Positions 9,886-21,872 of a stretch of DNA of 64,000 nucleotides are shown here, piece by piece (position 1 is the stretch's first letter; each line of letters begins with the position of its first letter). Origin of the DNA: Hyposmocoma kahamanoa (lineage: Eukaryota; Arthropoda; Insecta; Lepidoptera; Cosmopterigidae); assembly GCF_003589595.1 (NCBI RefSeq), contig NW_020653718.1:1068933-1132932 (forward strand). Reading direction: 5' to 3'. The position numbers were made by a program, and so were the translations under genes. The notes under the pieces were generated by a model. It was not told the origin of the DNA and ran no database searches. It was given only the letters and a program-made list of their open reading frames with translations.

Positions 9886-10012
9886 ATAAAATATATCTCC
9901 TTTTTATACTTTTAATAGACATAGTTCTAGATACAGTATATATAGGTATGTATGAGTTATATATACTTATAAGTATAAAAATAATCAAGTAATAAAATAT
10001 ATGATAATAACA

Positions 10013-10102
10013 ATAAAAGTGCGCTTGCAATCAGCTAATAATTGCAGTCTGTAGACTGCAATCACTAGTTGTTTGCAAGCGGACTACACTTTTGCGCAAT
10101 TA
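10013..10102. repeat. Nested imperfect palindrome
   Basis: The centre 'attgcagtctgtagactgcaat' is a perfect 10-bp stem with a 2-base loop. Outer arms 'aaaagtgcgcttgcaa' and 'ttgcaagcggactacactttt' pair imperfectly. It may be a very short MITE. Confidence 0.6.
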
Positions 10103-10594
10103 AAGGAATTCTACTCCATCTTCAACAAAGGCAGACTACAGAAGCGTATACACGAGTATAATTATTTCATTATACTTTGTAAAGACGTCTGTCAAGTTTA
10201 ATATTCTTAATGTAAATGACATTTATATAAATTAACTGTGTCGCCAGTGTAAGAAAATTAATCTCCTTAATCCGGTACACAGATGTTTTGCTTTGCGGAG
10301 AAAGTACATAGAGAAATGTCTACTCATACCTATTCTGTATAAACAAAGGACTGTGACACTAATTAAATTACGATGAGAGTATTTATGGTTCCTACGTAAT
10401 AGATACATCACTCTCATACAAAATCGAAATACTTGCCTACTACATCAGATTAATGATACTAGGCGCTCACTACGAGGAAAAAGGAACCAAAATACGCGCA
10501 CAGAGAGGTGAATATAACGTTGCCTATCGTGTGCAGTCGTGCGGAGCCGAATACTCATAAATGAAAGACTTGTAAAGTAGGTTGTGAAAGACAT

Positions 10595-11315
10595 ATTGTC
10601 ACCATTCCTATTTCTGCCGCCTAGTAGTAATATAAGCATTAATGAGTTTCAGCATTGAAGGGTAAGGGTTGAAACTACAGATACATGGGACTTGTTAACT
10701 TATGTCCCAGGGTGACGAGTGCCAGTGGCACTGCAACTGGGCAGGCGTGCTGCTTACCACAAGTTGCATGACTTGCTCTGTCACTTGATACTCTTAAATT
10801 GCGAAGACGTCTGGGCGTTAATTCCAAAATGATCGTGTTCAAAATTGTTTAGTAGCAGTAAAACTCCTTTCGAAAGAATTTGTCTAGGAAAGTACTGTCA
10901 CCTTACCTATTTCTTCCACTAATCAGTAATGTAAGCGTTTTGTTTTTTATAATGCACACATTAATAGCCCCGCACTAGGGAAACTCTGTATCGCGGGTGC
11001 CATGGACACATACATGACTACCCCAAATTACACCCAAATTTACGAGAGAAATAAACCTCCCGGTCCGAAAATTGAATCCGGAACCTCTGCGTGACAGACC
11101 AGTATGGTAACCGTTCGGCTACGGAGGCAGTTTTTGAAGGGTATCTAAGGGTGCTGGTGATATTACGCGCAAATGGGACTTTTCAACTTACGTTTCCGGG
11201 TGACAGGCACAGTGGCAGTGTTCCTCAGATCTTTGCAATTTAAAGCTGAGTGGCATTGCAACCTCTTCAGACTGACAACAGGCGTGTCACTCGTTTACTA
11301 CTAGGTGAAAAAAAA
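10595..11315 (-). mobile_element. Two Lep1-type copies, one split by a SINE
   Basis: 10595-10800 is one minus-strand copy, from 'ctatttctgccgcctagtag' to 'gacttgctctgtcacttgat'. A second copy runs 10848-10945 and resumes at 11131-11315. The pieces are separated by the S2 SINE at 10948-11130. Confidence 0.65.
10948..11130 (-). mobile_element. SINE family S2 inserted in a Lep1-type copy
   Basis: This is the reverse complement of S2: 'aatagccccgcactagggaa' at the left and tRNA-like head 'taaccgttcggctacggagg' at the right. About 15 bases of the head's middle are altered ('ccggtccgaaaattgaatcc'). Confidence 0.8.
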
Positions 11316-11635
11316 GGTCTTTATATAAAAAAAAATTAGATTCTTTCAACAAACATACCTTTATCTGTTACGTAAAATGATACTTCGCGAATTGAAAGAG
11401 AATCTTAATATCAAAATTACTAAGAGAACATATTTACCTTTCATCGATTACTATCAAGAACACTTAGTTGATAACTTATAATCATTCACTCGAATCCACT
11501 TCAGACGGCAAAAATTACAGAGTATACTTGTAATTTGTTTAGTACCAGGCAATCATGTTACTATTTCAATCAAATGCAAAAACTGAAATTTGAAAAAGTA
11601 CCTGTAGAAATTATCACAAATAATATGTTTGAACT

Positions 11636-11760
11636 CATTTTATTATAACCTGTTATAATTATTAATACAAAGATCGAACACTTACAACACAACAACAACA
11701 CAATAAAAAATCTTTCGATCCGACTGGCATCACCATGTCAGAGTAATGGCGCAACATACA
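11636..11760 (-). mobile_element. SINE family S1 copy
   Basis: The tail 'tataattattaatacaaaga tcgaacactta' leads to a degraded tRNA-like head 'ctttcgatccgactggcatc'. It is the reverse complement of the 4490-4625 element. Confidence 0.6.
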
Positions 11761-12190
11761 CAAAAAAATACTGAATTGATATGTCCATCAGTAAGCGATA
11801 CCAAGAAACTGCGATTCCTTTGACGTCGTCTCTCTACTTCATCTTCACGTATTTCTTGTCCGAGCGCCTCCACAACTAACAGTATTCACTATTTTTTTAC
11901 ATAAACGATGTACAAACGATACCCTCGAGCTATCGTTGGTTTTATGTCAGTTCTAAGATGAAAATAATGTCAAAATACGACACGAAAGCAACTACTTGTG
12001 TCAAATTATATTTGTTAATTATTCGCTTGTATTTGTTCACCCCGCGCCTGATCTATTATTCGTTTACTTGCTTTGCCTTATAGGGAAATAACGCTGGTAA
12101 TACATTAAGCTGGTACTCACGTGTTTGGTACTATAGCATACTATAACAGGGAACGTAGCTTGGGTAGCGTAGCGAGAGGTACTTTATAAA

Positions 12191-12385
12191 TGTAGGATTG
12201 TGAACGGAGTGAAAGATTTGTTTCTGAACGATGAAGTGTGAGAGGGAAGGATGCAGGTGACGGATGACAGATGACTTCTCTTTGGCTATGGCTCTCGATA
12301 CTGGTGGTTGCGTACGAGTTGTTTTTTCCAAATTTTTAAAATAAAAGTGATCAAATTAATTTATACGTTTTATTTCCATCCCACA
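12191..12385 (+). repeat. 5' LTR
   Basis: It begins TGTAGG and ends CCCACA. It contains 'aaataaaagtg' as a candidate polyadenylation signal and is the same length and sequence as 16987-17181. Confidence 0.92.
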
Positions 12386-12388
12386 TTT

Positions 12389-12406
12389 TGGGGGCTCGTC
12401 CGGGAT
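12389..12406 (+). promoter_or_regulatory. Primer binding site for tRNA-Pro
   Basis: 'tgggggctcgtccgggat' begins three bases after the 5' LTR. It is the same 18-mer known as the tRNA-Pro primer site of gammaretroviruses such as murine leukaemia virus, and would pair with the 3' end of tRNA-Pro. Confidence 0.88.
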
Positions 12407-12600
12407 GGAAATAAATCATCGGTAAAAATCAATCATCGGACGGCGTTTTTCTACAAAATTTGGCGTGGGAGCAATGGCGGACGTCGATTAAGACATTTTC
12501 AAGCAATATTTAAGGTGAATAAGGCGAAATACAGGCGAAGGTGTGCAGAAATAAAGGTGAATTTGAAGATTAAAGGCGATCAAGGCGAAATTTGTTGAAG

Positions 12601-13443
12601 ATGACGGAGAGAAAACGTGATGAAGGTGAGGTCAATGCGGCGGCATTTTCGTTCGATGGCCTCGTGCACAAGTACGACGGTAACGACGCATGCTACAGCT
12701 GTTTCAAATGGATTCAAGATATTGACGACAATGCGGAAATATTTGGTTGGACACCTGCACAAAAACTTGTTGTGGCTCGTCGCTCATTATCGGGAACGGC
12801 GGAGCTGTGGTTGAAATCCGAAAAAGTGTTCAAAACGTACGACGACTTTAAGGCGGCAATCCTGAAGGAGTTTCCTGACAACCTAAACAGCAAAGAAGTG
12901 CATGAAATGATGTCAACTAGGAAGAAGAAAAAAGATGAAAGTTGTTACGAGTATATGCTCGTCATGAAAGAGCTCGGAAAGAGGGGCAAAATCCCTGATT
13001 ATGTCACAATACAATATATCGTGGAAGGGATAGTTGTAACGAATTAAATGAGTAAGGTAATGTTGTACGGTATTACAAGCTACAATGTTCTCAAGGAGAA
13101 ACTATCTCTTTATGAAAACATGAAAAAATCGATCTCAAAGAAACGTCAGGAGTCAATGCCGTTAAATTGTATGCCGGCTGCCGGTAGAAACGTTGCATGT
13201 TCGAGTCCTCGTCGCTGTTTCAAATGTGGAGAGAGAGATCATGTGGCAAATGCATGTCCGTATGGTGTCAAGTGCTATAAGTGCAACGAATTCGGACATA
13301 TTTCTTCAAAATGCAATGCTTCATTGTCAAAAGGGCAGGTATTCGAACAGCCTTCATTCAATCGTCGTCGTGACCAAAGTAGTGGCAATGGTGGTGCAGC
13401 GAGCAGACCTCATCATACAGCCTGGCAGCCCCGTGCGATGTAG
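12601..13443 (+). pseudogene. gag polyprotein with one in-frame stop
   Basis: The ATG at 12601 opens a capsid-like domain containing F-K-W-I-Q-D-I, W-L-K-S-E-K-V and E-F-P-D-N-L. It is followed by two CCHC zinc knuckles at about 13215-13316, C-F-K-C-G-E-R-D-H-V-A-N-A-C and C-Y-K-C-N-E-F-G-H-I-S-S-K-C. A TAA at 13045-13047 interrupts the capsid region just before the S-K-V-M-L-Y-G block that normally continues it, so it is most likely a nonsense mutation. The frame then stays open to a TAG at 13441-13443. Gag would package the RNA into intracellular particles. Confidence 0.88.
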
Positions 13444-16400
13444 ACACAGGAGACACAGCAAGAATTCTGTGATAGAGGCGCTGCCGAGGAGCGTTATTTG
13501 TCAATGTGTAGCTATGACAGCTCTCGTTTTGGTAGTTTGTGTCAACCGCATATGAATAAATCTGTGAAACCATTGGACATTGGCGGTGTCAAAGTGGACG
13601 GTTTAATAGATTCTGGCAGTGATGTTAATTTAATTTCTATGGAGCTATTTTTCTCATTAAATATCATATCATATGTGTCAGAAAAAATCGAATTTACAGG
13701 GCTTGGTGCGGCAAAAGTTTGCTCAATTGGCAAAGTTGTGTGTAACATAAACATTGATGGACACTGCTTTAGTTTGGAGTGTTACATTGTACCAAAAGAT
13801 GTATTGCCTTATAAAATAATATTAGGTCAGCCATTCATTCAGAGCACGACATTGGTATTTACCAAGGGTTTAGTAAGTGTAGAGCGACAGGTCGAAAACG
13901 AGTTTTTACACTGTTTGTTCACAGAAAAATTAGAAGATCCCATAGGTTACTTGCCAGATGAACGGCTGAGAGAAGAAGTGCAACAATTGGTGGACAACTA
14001 CAACCCAACGCAGTCTAAGGAAGCACCCATCGAAATGCACATTGTTTTGAAAGATGACATCCCAGTTGCCCAGAGACCCAGGCGTTTAGCAATTAAGGAG
14101 CAAGAAGAAGTTAACAGACAAATTGGTGAGTGGTTGAATAAAGGTATTATTAAACCTAGCTTTTCAGAATATGCCTGCCCACTGGTATTAGTCAAAAAGA
14201 AGGATGGAACAAGCAGAGTGTGTGTTGATTATAGACAAATTAATGCTAAAATGGTGAAAGATGAGTTCCCTATGCCAATAATAGAGGATCATATTGACAA
14301 GTTACGTGGTGCTAAAGTTTTCAGTAAATTAGACCTTAAAGATGCTTACTTTCACCTCAAAATTAAAGAACAGTGTATGAAATTCACTTCATTTGTAACT
14401 CAAGATGGACAATATGAATTCACTAGGGCTCCGTTTGGATTGTCCATTTGTCCTAACTATTTTACTCGCTTTATATCCATAATTTTCAGAGACCTCATGG
14501 CCAAAGATGGTGTGATGGTATTCATTGATGATGTAATAATACCATCGATGAACTATGAAGAAGGAGTAATGAAGCTCAAAAAAGTTTTAATGACAGCTGC
14601 TGAGTATGGTTTACAGATAAACTGGAAGAAGTGCGAATTACTGACCACTAGAGTTGAGTATTTGGGGCACATAATAGAACACAACACTATTAAACCATCA
14701 CCAGAAAAGACAGATGCTGTTATGACATTTCCCCAACCACGTAACCAGAAAGAGTTGCAAAGTTTTATTGGACTGTCTTCCTATTTCAGGAAATTTATAC
14801 AGAATTTTTCTATGATGGCTAGACCTCTTACGGATCTGTTGAAAAAAAAATAAAGATTTTCATTTTGGAGAAGAAGAAACAATTGCTTTTCAGACATTAA
14901 AGCAGAAGTTATCGGAACACCCTGTATTGAGAATTTTTGATCCGGCCTTAGAAACACAATTGCACACAGATGCTTGTCAAGTTGCCATATCAGCCATTTT
15001 ACTGCAGAGAGATCCAAATGACAATTGTTTACACCCAGTATATTACATGAGCAAAAAAACATCTGATGCCGAGAAGAAGTACACAAGTTATGAGTTGGAG
15101 GCTTTGGCCATAGTAGGTGTTAAAAAATTTAGAAAATGTTTAATTGGAATTCCATTCAGGATCGTAACCGATTGTTTAGCATTTGAAATGACTATGAAAA
15201 AAAAAAGATTTGGTAACGAGAGTTGCAAGGTGGGTTCTACTACTCCAGGAGTATGATTACACGATAGAACATCGTGCTGGCACAAGCATGCGGCATGTGG
15301 ATGCACTAAGCAGAAATCCCTTTATTGGAGTAACGGTAAACAGCATTCATAACCAAATCCGAGAGGCACAGGATCAGGATGAAGGGCTAAAGGCTATAAA
15401 GGAAATTTTAAAAGGATGTGCTTACAAAGATTATTGGTTAGAAAACAACATTCTATACAAGGGAGAACAGAAATTACTAGTTATACCAAGAAGTATGGAG
15501 AAGGAGATTATAAGGAGAACACATAGTAATGGCCATTTTTCTAGCAAAAAAATGAAAGAACTTATTGCAAAAGAGTATTTTATAACAGATGCAGATAAGA
15601 AGATAAATGATTATTTGTTGACATGTATACCTTGCATTCTAGCATCTCGGAAATGTGGAAAGCAGGAAGGATTTCTAAACCCCATACAGAAGGAAACCAT
15701 GCCATTACATACTTTACATTTGGACCACATTGGACCGTTTACTTTAACCAAGAAGCAGTACAATCATATTCTGACCATTGTTGATGCTTTCACAAAATTT
15801 GTCTGGCTATTTCCAACAAAATCAACCACTACTAAGGAGACATTATCAAAACTCTATATCCATCAACAAGTGTTTGGTAATCCTAATAGAGTAATAACGG
15901 ATAAAGGTACAGCTTTCACAAGCAATGAGTTCAAGAAATATTGTGAAGATGAGGAAATAGAACACGTTGAAATAACCACTGGTGTACCTCGTGGTAATGG
16001 CCAGGTGGAACGAATCCACCGGATTCTTTTACCAGTCTTAACAAAGTTATGTTTACAGGAACCAGGTTTATGGTATAGACATGTAAGTAAAGTACAAAGA
16101 GCGCTTAATAGTACTTACCAGAGAAGTATAAACACAAGTCCATTCAACCTGATGATTGGCAGGAAAATGAAGAACAAAGAAGATATGGAACTCCAAAATT
16201 TGTTACAACAGGAAAGCTCAGAGATGTATCAAGAAGACAGAGATGAATTGAGATTGAAGGCAAGGGAACAAATTCAGAAAATCCAAGAAGAGAATAGACA
16301 GCAGTATGATAGGCTTAGAAAGGAGAGCAACAAATATGAAGAGGGAGACTTGGTGGCAATTAAAAGAACACAGTTTGGGCCAGATTTGAAACTGAAATCT

Positions 16401-16547
16401 AAATATCTGGGGCCTTACCGAGTAACTAAAGTAAAAAGGAAGGACAGATACAATGTAGAGAAAGCAGATAGCGGTGCAGAGGGTCCGATTATAACTTCAA
16501 CCTGTGCAGAATATATGAAAAGGTGGCCTACATTTACAGATACTTAA
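13444..16547 (+). pseudogene. pol polyprotein (PR-RT-RNase H-integrase) with two frameshifts
   Basis: It is in frame with gag, separated from it only by the TAG. Protease: G-L-I-D-S-G-S-D at about 13600. Reverse transcriptase: L-D-L-K-D-A-Y-F, then V-F-I-D-D-V at about 14518 as the catalytic motif. A 9-A run at 14842-14850 shifts the frame. RNase H: L-H-T-D-A near 14960. A 10-A run at 15197-15206 shifts the frame again. Integrase: HHCC zinc finger with C-I-P-C at about 15637, then the D,D,E triad in L-H-L-D-H, V-I-T-D-K-G and G-Q-V-E-R-I-H. A C-terminal L-K-S-K-Y-L-G-P-Y-R-V block ends at 16547. Every domain is recognisable and otherwise intact. Confidence 0.92.
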
Positions 16548-16986
16548 AATAATATTTTTTATTTTTATTTCATTCTTTACAGGTTTCTCTCTTAATTTAC
16601 TAATTAATCTTATGGTACTTACTATGTGGTGACTTTGAGTGTTTGGCACTTATTTTGTTTTATGTTGACTTGAAAGGCAATATCTTAGAATTGGTTATAT
16701 ATAGAATAAAGTTATTTTCATTGTAATTAAGATTTAGAAAGGGATTGTTTTAGTACTTTTGCATAGTGTAATAAGAAATACTTAATTCTGTTTTAGTTGT
16801 TTGTTATAATTAGTAAAACTTCTATTTGCTGTTAGTAACATAATACTTAAAGTAGCGTAAACTTGCAACTGTTATGTGAACAAATGCTTTTTCTTGTATT
16901 GAAGTAGTAAAGTGGTATTGTAGTATTAAGTTAGTTTTGTGTAACTTCAGAAGTCTGAGGCCAGACTGACTCCAGGATGGCCGAAC
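16548..16986 (+). other. Retrotransposon 3' untranslated region
   Basis: This AT-rich noncoding stretch between the integrase stop and the 3' LTR contains 'agaataaagttattttc' near 16704. No clear long polypurine tract directly abuts the LTR; the preceding bases are 'ctccaggatggccgaac'. Confidence 0.7.
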
Positions 16987-17181
16987 TGTAGGATTGTGAA
17001 CGGAGTGAAAGATTTGTTTCTGAACGATGAAGTGTGAGAGGGAAGGATGCAGGTGACGGATGACAGATGACTTCTCTTTGGCTATGGCTCTCGATACTGG
17101 TGGTTGCGTACGAGTTGTTTTTTCCAAATTTTTAAAATAAAAGTGATCAAATTAATTTATACGTTTTATTTCCATCCCACA
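16987..17181 (+). repeat. 3' LTR
   Basis: Sequence matches the 5' LTR over all 195 bases by eye, from TGTAGG to CCCACA, and is followed by the duplicated target bases TAAA. Confidence 0.92.
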
Positions 17182-19960
17182 TAAATATAAATGACGATTA
17201 TATTATAATTATAACTCTATACGTATATTCCATTTCAAAGCTTTGTCCAGAACTCTTACATGTCTGTTTGGCATCAACCCACTATTATTCTTACAATTTT
17301 AAATACAAAACCTAAGCTGCCTGTACTATATCCTTCTTCCTCACAACTGAAGGGGTGAACATATCTGGCTAGTGCCGTAACTATGATAGGCAACATATAC
17401 ATGTAATCAGCCTTTACGATAAGCTAGCCACACACTGCTCGGAAGCTATCACTTACTAGCAAACAAAACCACCGAGAAGGCTGTGGCTTTAATCTATCAA
17501 AAACCTATCTAAAAGGACAGACTATGACCACATCCAAATCAAACAATCTAAATATATCTATTAGCTATCCTAGCTAATTAGGTATCCTAGTTATAAAACC
17601 TTCATTCTTTATTCAAGCTTCCTACCTAACCTAAATCCTACCAGAATGTTTATATAATTCCAAACAAATAACAATCCTCATCGTGCACGCTGTTACGACG
17701 ACATCACAGGCTTTAGCACCCATCGGCTGTCCACTGGGGAACATCAATATTGACTACCCAGCTGCTTTAGTCCTCGTCCAGCAGCTATCCACGTTCCATC
17801 AAACTTTCTTACTTTCTTTGGACAAATTAAAACAACACGAAAATATGATATGGCGATATAGCATATGCCTCCATATAATAATTCCTAATAATAAAACAAA
17901 TATATTTTCCCTTCAATACAGACAGTTCCTGTTCATCTGGACGAATTACCAACAACTATGCACATATACAGGGTAATATATCCATAAAATGAAAAATAAA
18001 AATAAGTTATATTCATTAAAAGAAATCCTAATAACACCGTAGGCCATACTGTATTTCGAAAGAAAACCCATACGTATAGGTACCTCAATGGTAATTCCCA
18101 TCGTCATCCTAGCCTAGAGGTCGTGGGTTCGATTTTCAGTAGGAGAAAAAAAGTTGGAGAAAATAAAGAGATGAAGCGCTGGGAATAAATAGAAAGTTGA
18201 CGGTGGTATCCTGCGTTACCAGCAGGATAGATCAAGCTGATCAAACCTTTTGTATCGCACCTGATCAAACCTTTTCTAAATCTGGTGGTGTGTTTATTCC
18301 GCTACAAGCTGGACCTAGCAGTAGCTGATACACTGCGTTTACACCTCCCGGCCAATGACACGAAGCTAGATCAGCACAGTTTGACGGTTACATCCCTCGT
18401 AATTATTTGAGACACAAACACTTAAAGTTTACATCCAGCAGCTTCTTTGGTGCTAAATCTACAGTACAATGGTGTTAGTCACTACGGTCAGAAGTTGGCT
18501 TAACACTTACGATGTGCAAATAGCTGTTAAACCATAAGTAAGCGCGTTGGCAATATAAAAAGTGCATCAAGTCGTTGTGCACCGACAAAATGTTGGTACA
18601 AATTTTTTTACCCCATTGTTTCCATTGTCTCAATTTGAGAACGGCAATTTTTTTCATATAAAAGAAAATAAAATCCTTTTGTTTCTTTATAATTTTCATT
18701 AAGTCGGCTATTTTCTAAAGGTTCGCAAATATTTTTTTGTATTTTTAACGCTAATTTGTATTTGGATGTTAAAGGGGTTAATTTCCATTGTAATTTGTTG
18801 CGCATGACATGGTACCTATTAAATGGTAACTACATTAATTGTATCTTAATGGAATAGACTGTTCATGTTTTGTGTTTAAATTAATATAATTATGTGCTTG
18901 TGTCCAATCCAATGTCTTTAGTGTCGTCTACTATGTTCCGTTTCACTGTTGCCGGATCCGCTAAAAATCAGCGTTGTAGCACTTGATTGTGAGACGACAA
19001 GCTGAGTGGGTGACAGTTTCCTTGGCAGCACAGCACACACGCTTTGTGTTAAATCGTGGTACGTGGTAAATGAAAACGCAGGCTGTGGCTTGTTCCGTGT
19101 ACTAACACGGAATTTCCTAGTTTGAGATCATAAAAAAGTGATTATCAGTTTCATAAATAGACACCATAATTACAATTTCGAGAATAAGAGCGCTTTGGCG
19201 GCCCGCTGACAAAATGAATCATTGTGCGCATCTGTCGTTGTCAGCGAATCACCAATCTATTCGGTTGTCAGCACTGACTTGCTGAGAAACTTTTATAATT
19301 TGTATATTTCCACAAGCCATGGAAGCAATTTCTTGAATAAAAATGTGAGACCATTACGTACCTTGGTATCGTGTAAGATGAAAATTCATTAATAATTCTC
19401 AATGCTCTTTTTTGTTCAAGATTTTTGTATATATGTATGTAAAGATAATGTGTATGCTGAATCCACGTTTATGGTTTTGTTATAGAATTAAAAAGGCAAA
19501 AAAAAATTCATTTTAATAAGAATTAATGGGTTTGAGAAGAAGTGTTAGAAAATCGTCATTGATACGGAGCAAAGGAGGATTTTGGGGGAGATTTTTGCCC
19601 AGCAGTGAGACACAGTAGGTTAATAAAAAATTTTAATTTCAGAAAGCTTTTGTGATATGTGTAAATAAAAACATCTGTTACAACTTTATAAATAACTTGC
19701 TTTTTGAGAACATGATAGATAAACTATGAGTAATATTTATTCTACAATAATTAAACACTAGTTTAAAATATAATTGTATTACAATTAATTAAATTATATT
19801 CGTTTGACCTCAATGGACTTTACAATGTACTAATATAATTACAATGAGAAGGGGCGCTATTGTGCGTTTATTTATATCGCTCCGCAACAATTGTGCTTAA
19901 AAAAATACTGTGATTAATCTAAAGACTAAATACGTTATGTTCTTGTACACCAAAAACAAA
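17182..19960. other. Long region with no gene recognised
   Basis: This AT-rich DNA shows no exon I can support. A 97-codon frame at 17683-17976 has ordinary-looking amino acid content (A-L-A-P-I-G-C-P-L-G-N-I-N-I-D-Y) but no known domain. A SINE-like B box ('gtgggttcgattttcag') sits at about 18121-18138. A phrase 'ggaatttcctagtttgagat' at about 19108 also occurs near 43978 and, reversed, near 54392, so part is repeat. Confidence 0.4.
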
Positions 19961-20159
19961 CTTACTTGTGCAATTGAAGCCAAGAAGAAAAATCAAATAG
20001 AAGTGAAAAAAAATGAAATAGAAGTGACATTCTCAAAAATAACATCGCGCAGAAATACTGCAGATTATAAAAATTAAGGAATACGAAAGAAAATCGGAAT
20101 TTCTTTTAAAAAACATAAGTTTTTTAAAAGCTATAAAGCTGCGCAACCTACTGTGAAGA

Positions 20160-21824
20160 TAAAACTATATGTACTTACGCGCTAAAATTATATTTGATAA
20201 TAACATAACCAATAAATTGATTAATCACCTTCAAGACATAGGCATCAATCATCATACGAATACCGAGAATAGCGACATCACATACGATCGACATACGATC
20301 TGCCAAACAATATCCTCTAAAACAGAACCGCAAACAGAACCTACACTCCAAACCCTAAATCATCTGAATACTGAGAAACTGAAAGAAAATAACATATCAG
20401 TGATAACCCAACTACAGAGTGCCATCCAAACTGAAATTAATAGAGCTATTACACAATTTAAGCAACATTGGAAACAAGAAACTGATAATTTAAAACAGCT
20501 AAATATCGAGCTAAATATCGAAATAATAAAACAGAAATACAGAAGCCTAAAGAAGAAATTGAGAATATAAAAAAAGAAAATAAATTGCAGAGCTGGGACA
20601 TAAACAAACACCTTCTGAAACTATTATAAGTAATAAGGAAATACAATGAAAATAGTGATATATGGAATGGAAGAATTCTATAAAGAACCAGGTACAGAAT
20701 ACGCTCTACATATGAGAATCGTTGATATATTTCGAAGTACCTTAAATTGAAATCTAATGGGATATATAGAAGAAACTCGTAGGATAGGAAAATATCAGAA
20801 TAAAATTAGGCCGCTAATTGTAGAGCTCATAAGCAAGAGAATGGTAAAATACCTATTACATAACAGCCACCACATTTTAGATGAAAAGAAGCCAAATGAA
20901 AGAAGATAATTAAGAGAAGAAATGACAAAAGCTCGAAAAACCGGCCTCCACGCAACGATACGATATAATCAACTATACATACAAGGGAAACGAATACAAT
21001 TGAACAACAATAATACGGATATATAATAGACGGAAAAATATAATTTACACAAACTCCAAGCCTAAAAATAGAGCATATAACAAAGATAAATACGACGACC
21101 ATAAAAATAAAAATGAAATAAATAATATAACAGGAAGTTCCTTTCGCTACTATAGGCAACAAACAATGCTTTAAGATAGTTCATCAGAACTTCCAAAGTC
21201 TGTACAACAAACAACATCTATTGGAAGCTTTTTTAGAACAAAATCAGCAGGTCAGAACAGTATGCTGTGTTAGCCATGACTCGGAAATCCGAGGAGAAAT
21301 TAGATTTAATAAAACGTTGTGCTTTTAATGTAGCGGCATTATTCTGTAGAAAACATAGAGGGGGTTTGCATACTCCTACACGAAGAAATAGAAAGTAAAG
21401 AGTTGAAAGAGATAGAGAAAATATCGGTGGAGTATGTTTTGGAAGCCTGTGCGACCGAATTGAGGAAACATAAAATTTTGCTTATTAATATGTATTGGAA
21501 CAGAAGAGACGAAAAACTATTTTTCAAACAATTAGAGGATATGTTACTTTATATAACAAAAAATATTCCAAAACTAATATAATTATAGGAGGCGATTTCA
21601 ATATTGATTTGTTAACAAATAGTCCAAATAGAAATTACCTATTACGCCTTACGTCCGAGAGAGGTTTTACTGGGTAACGTAAAAAAAACCCAACGCGTAT
21701 TACTAAATTAACATCAACTTGCATAGATTCGATTTTCACTAACTTTATTGAAGAATTAGGATTCTCTGATAATTCTGGTACGGTAGCGCATCTGCAATTA
21801 AAACAATGTATAATGACGCCTGTG

Positions 21825-21872
<48 letters not shown>

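Larger units (their letters stand above)
12191..17181 (+). mobile_element. Ty3/gypsy LTR retrotransposon, complete but coding-defective
   Basis: Two 195-bp LTRs flank gag and pol in the order protease, reverse transcriptase, RNase H, integrase, which is diagnostic of Ty3/gypsy (Metaviridae-like). No envelope ORF follows integrase. The flanks read ...ataaa before the 5' LTR and ataaa... at the 3' edge, giving a 4-5 bp target duplication (TAAA). By eye the LTRs are identical, so insertion was recent. Even so, coding has an in-frame TAA in gag and two single-base frameshifts in pol, both in A runs. The element can at most be mobilised in trans unless those are sequence errors. Confidence 0.93.

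Noticed and set aside
9494..9889. A 131-codon gene
   Set aside because: The frame runs through a CpG-rich dispersed repeat; no domain or splice sites, and a related repeat at 36.6 kb does not keep the frame.
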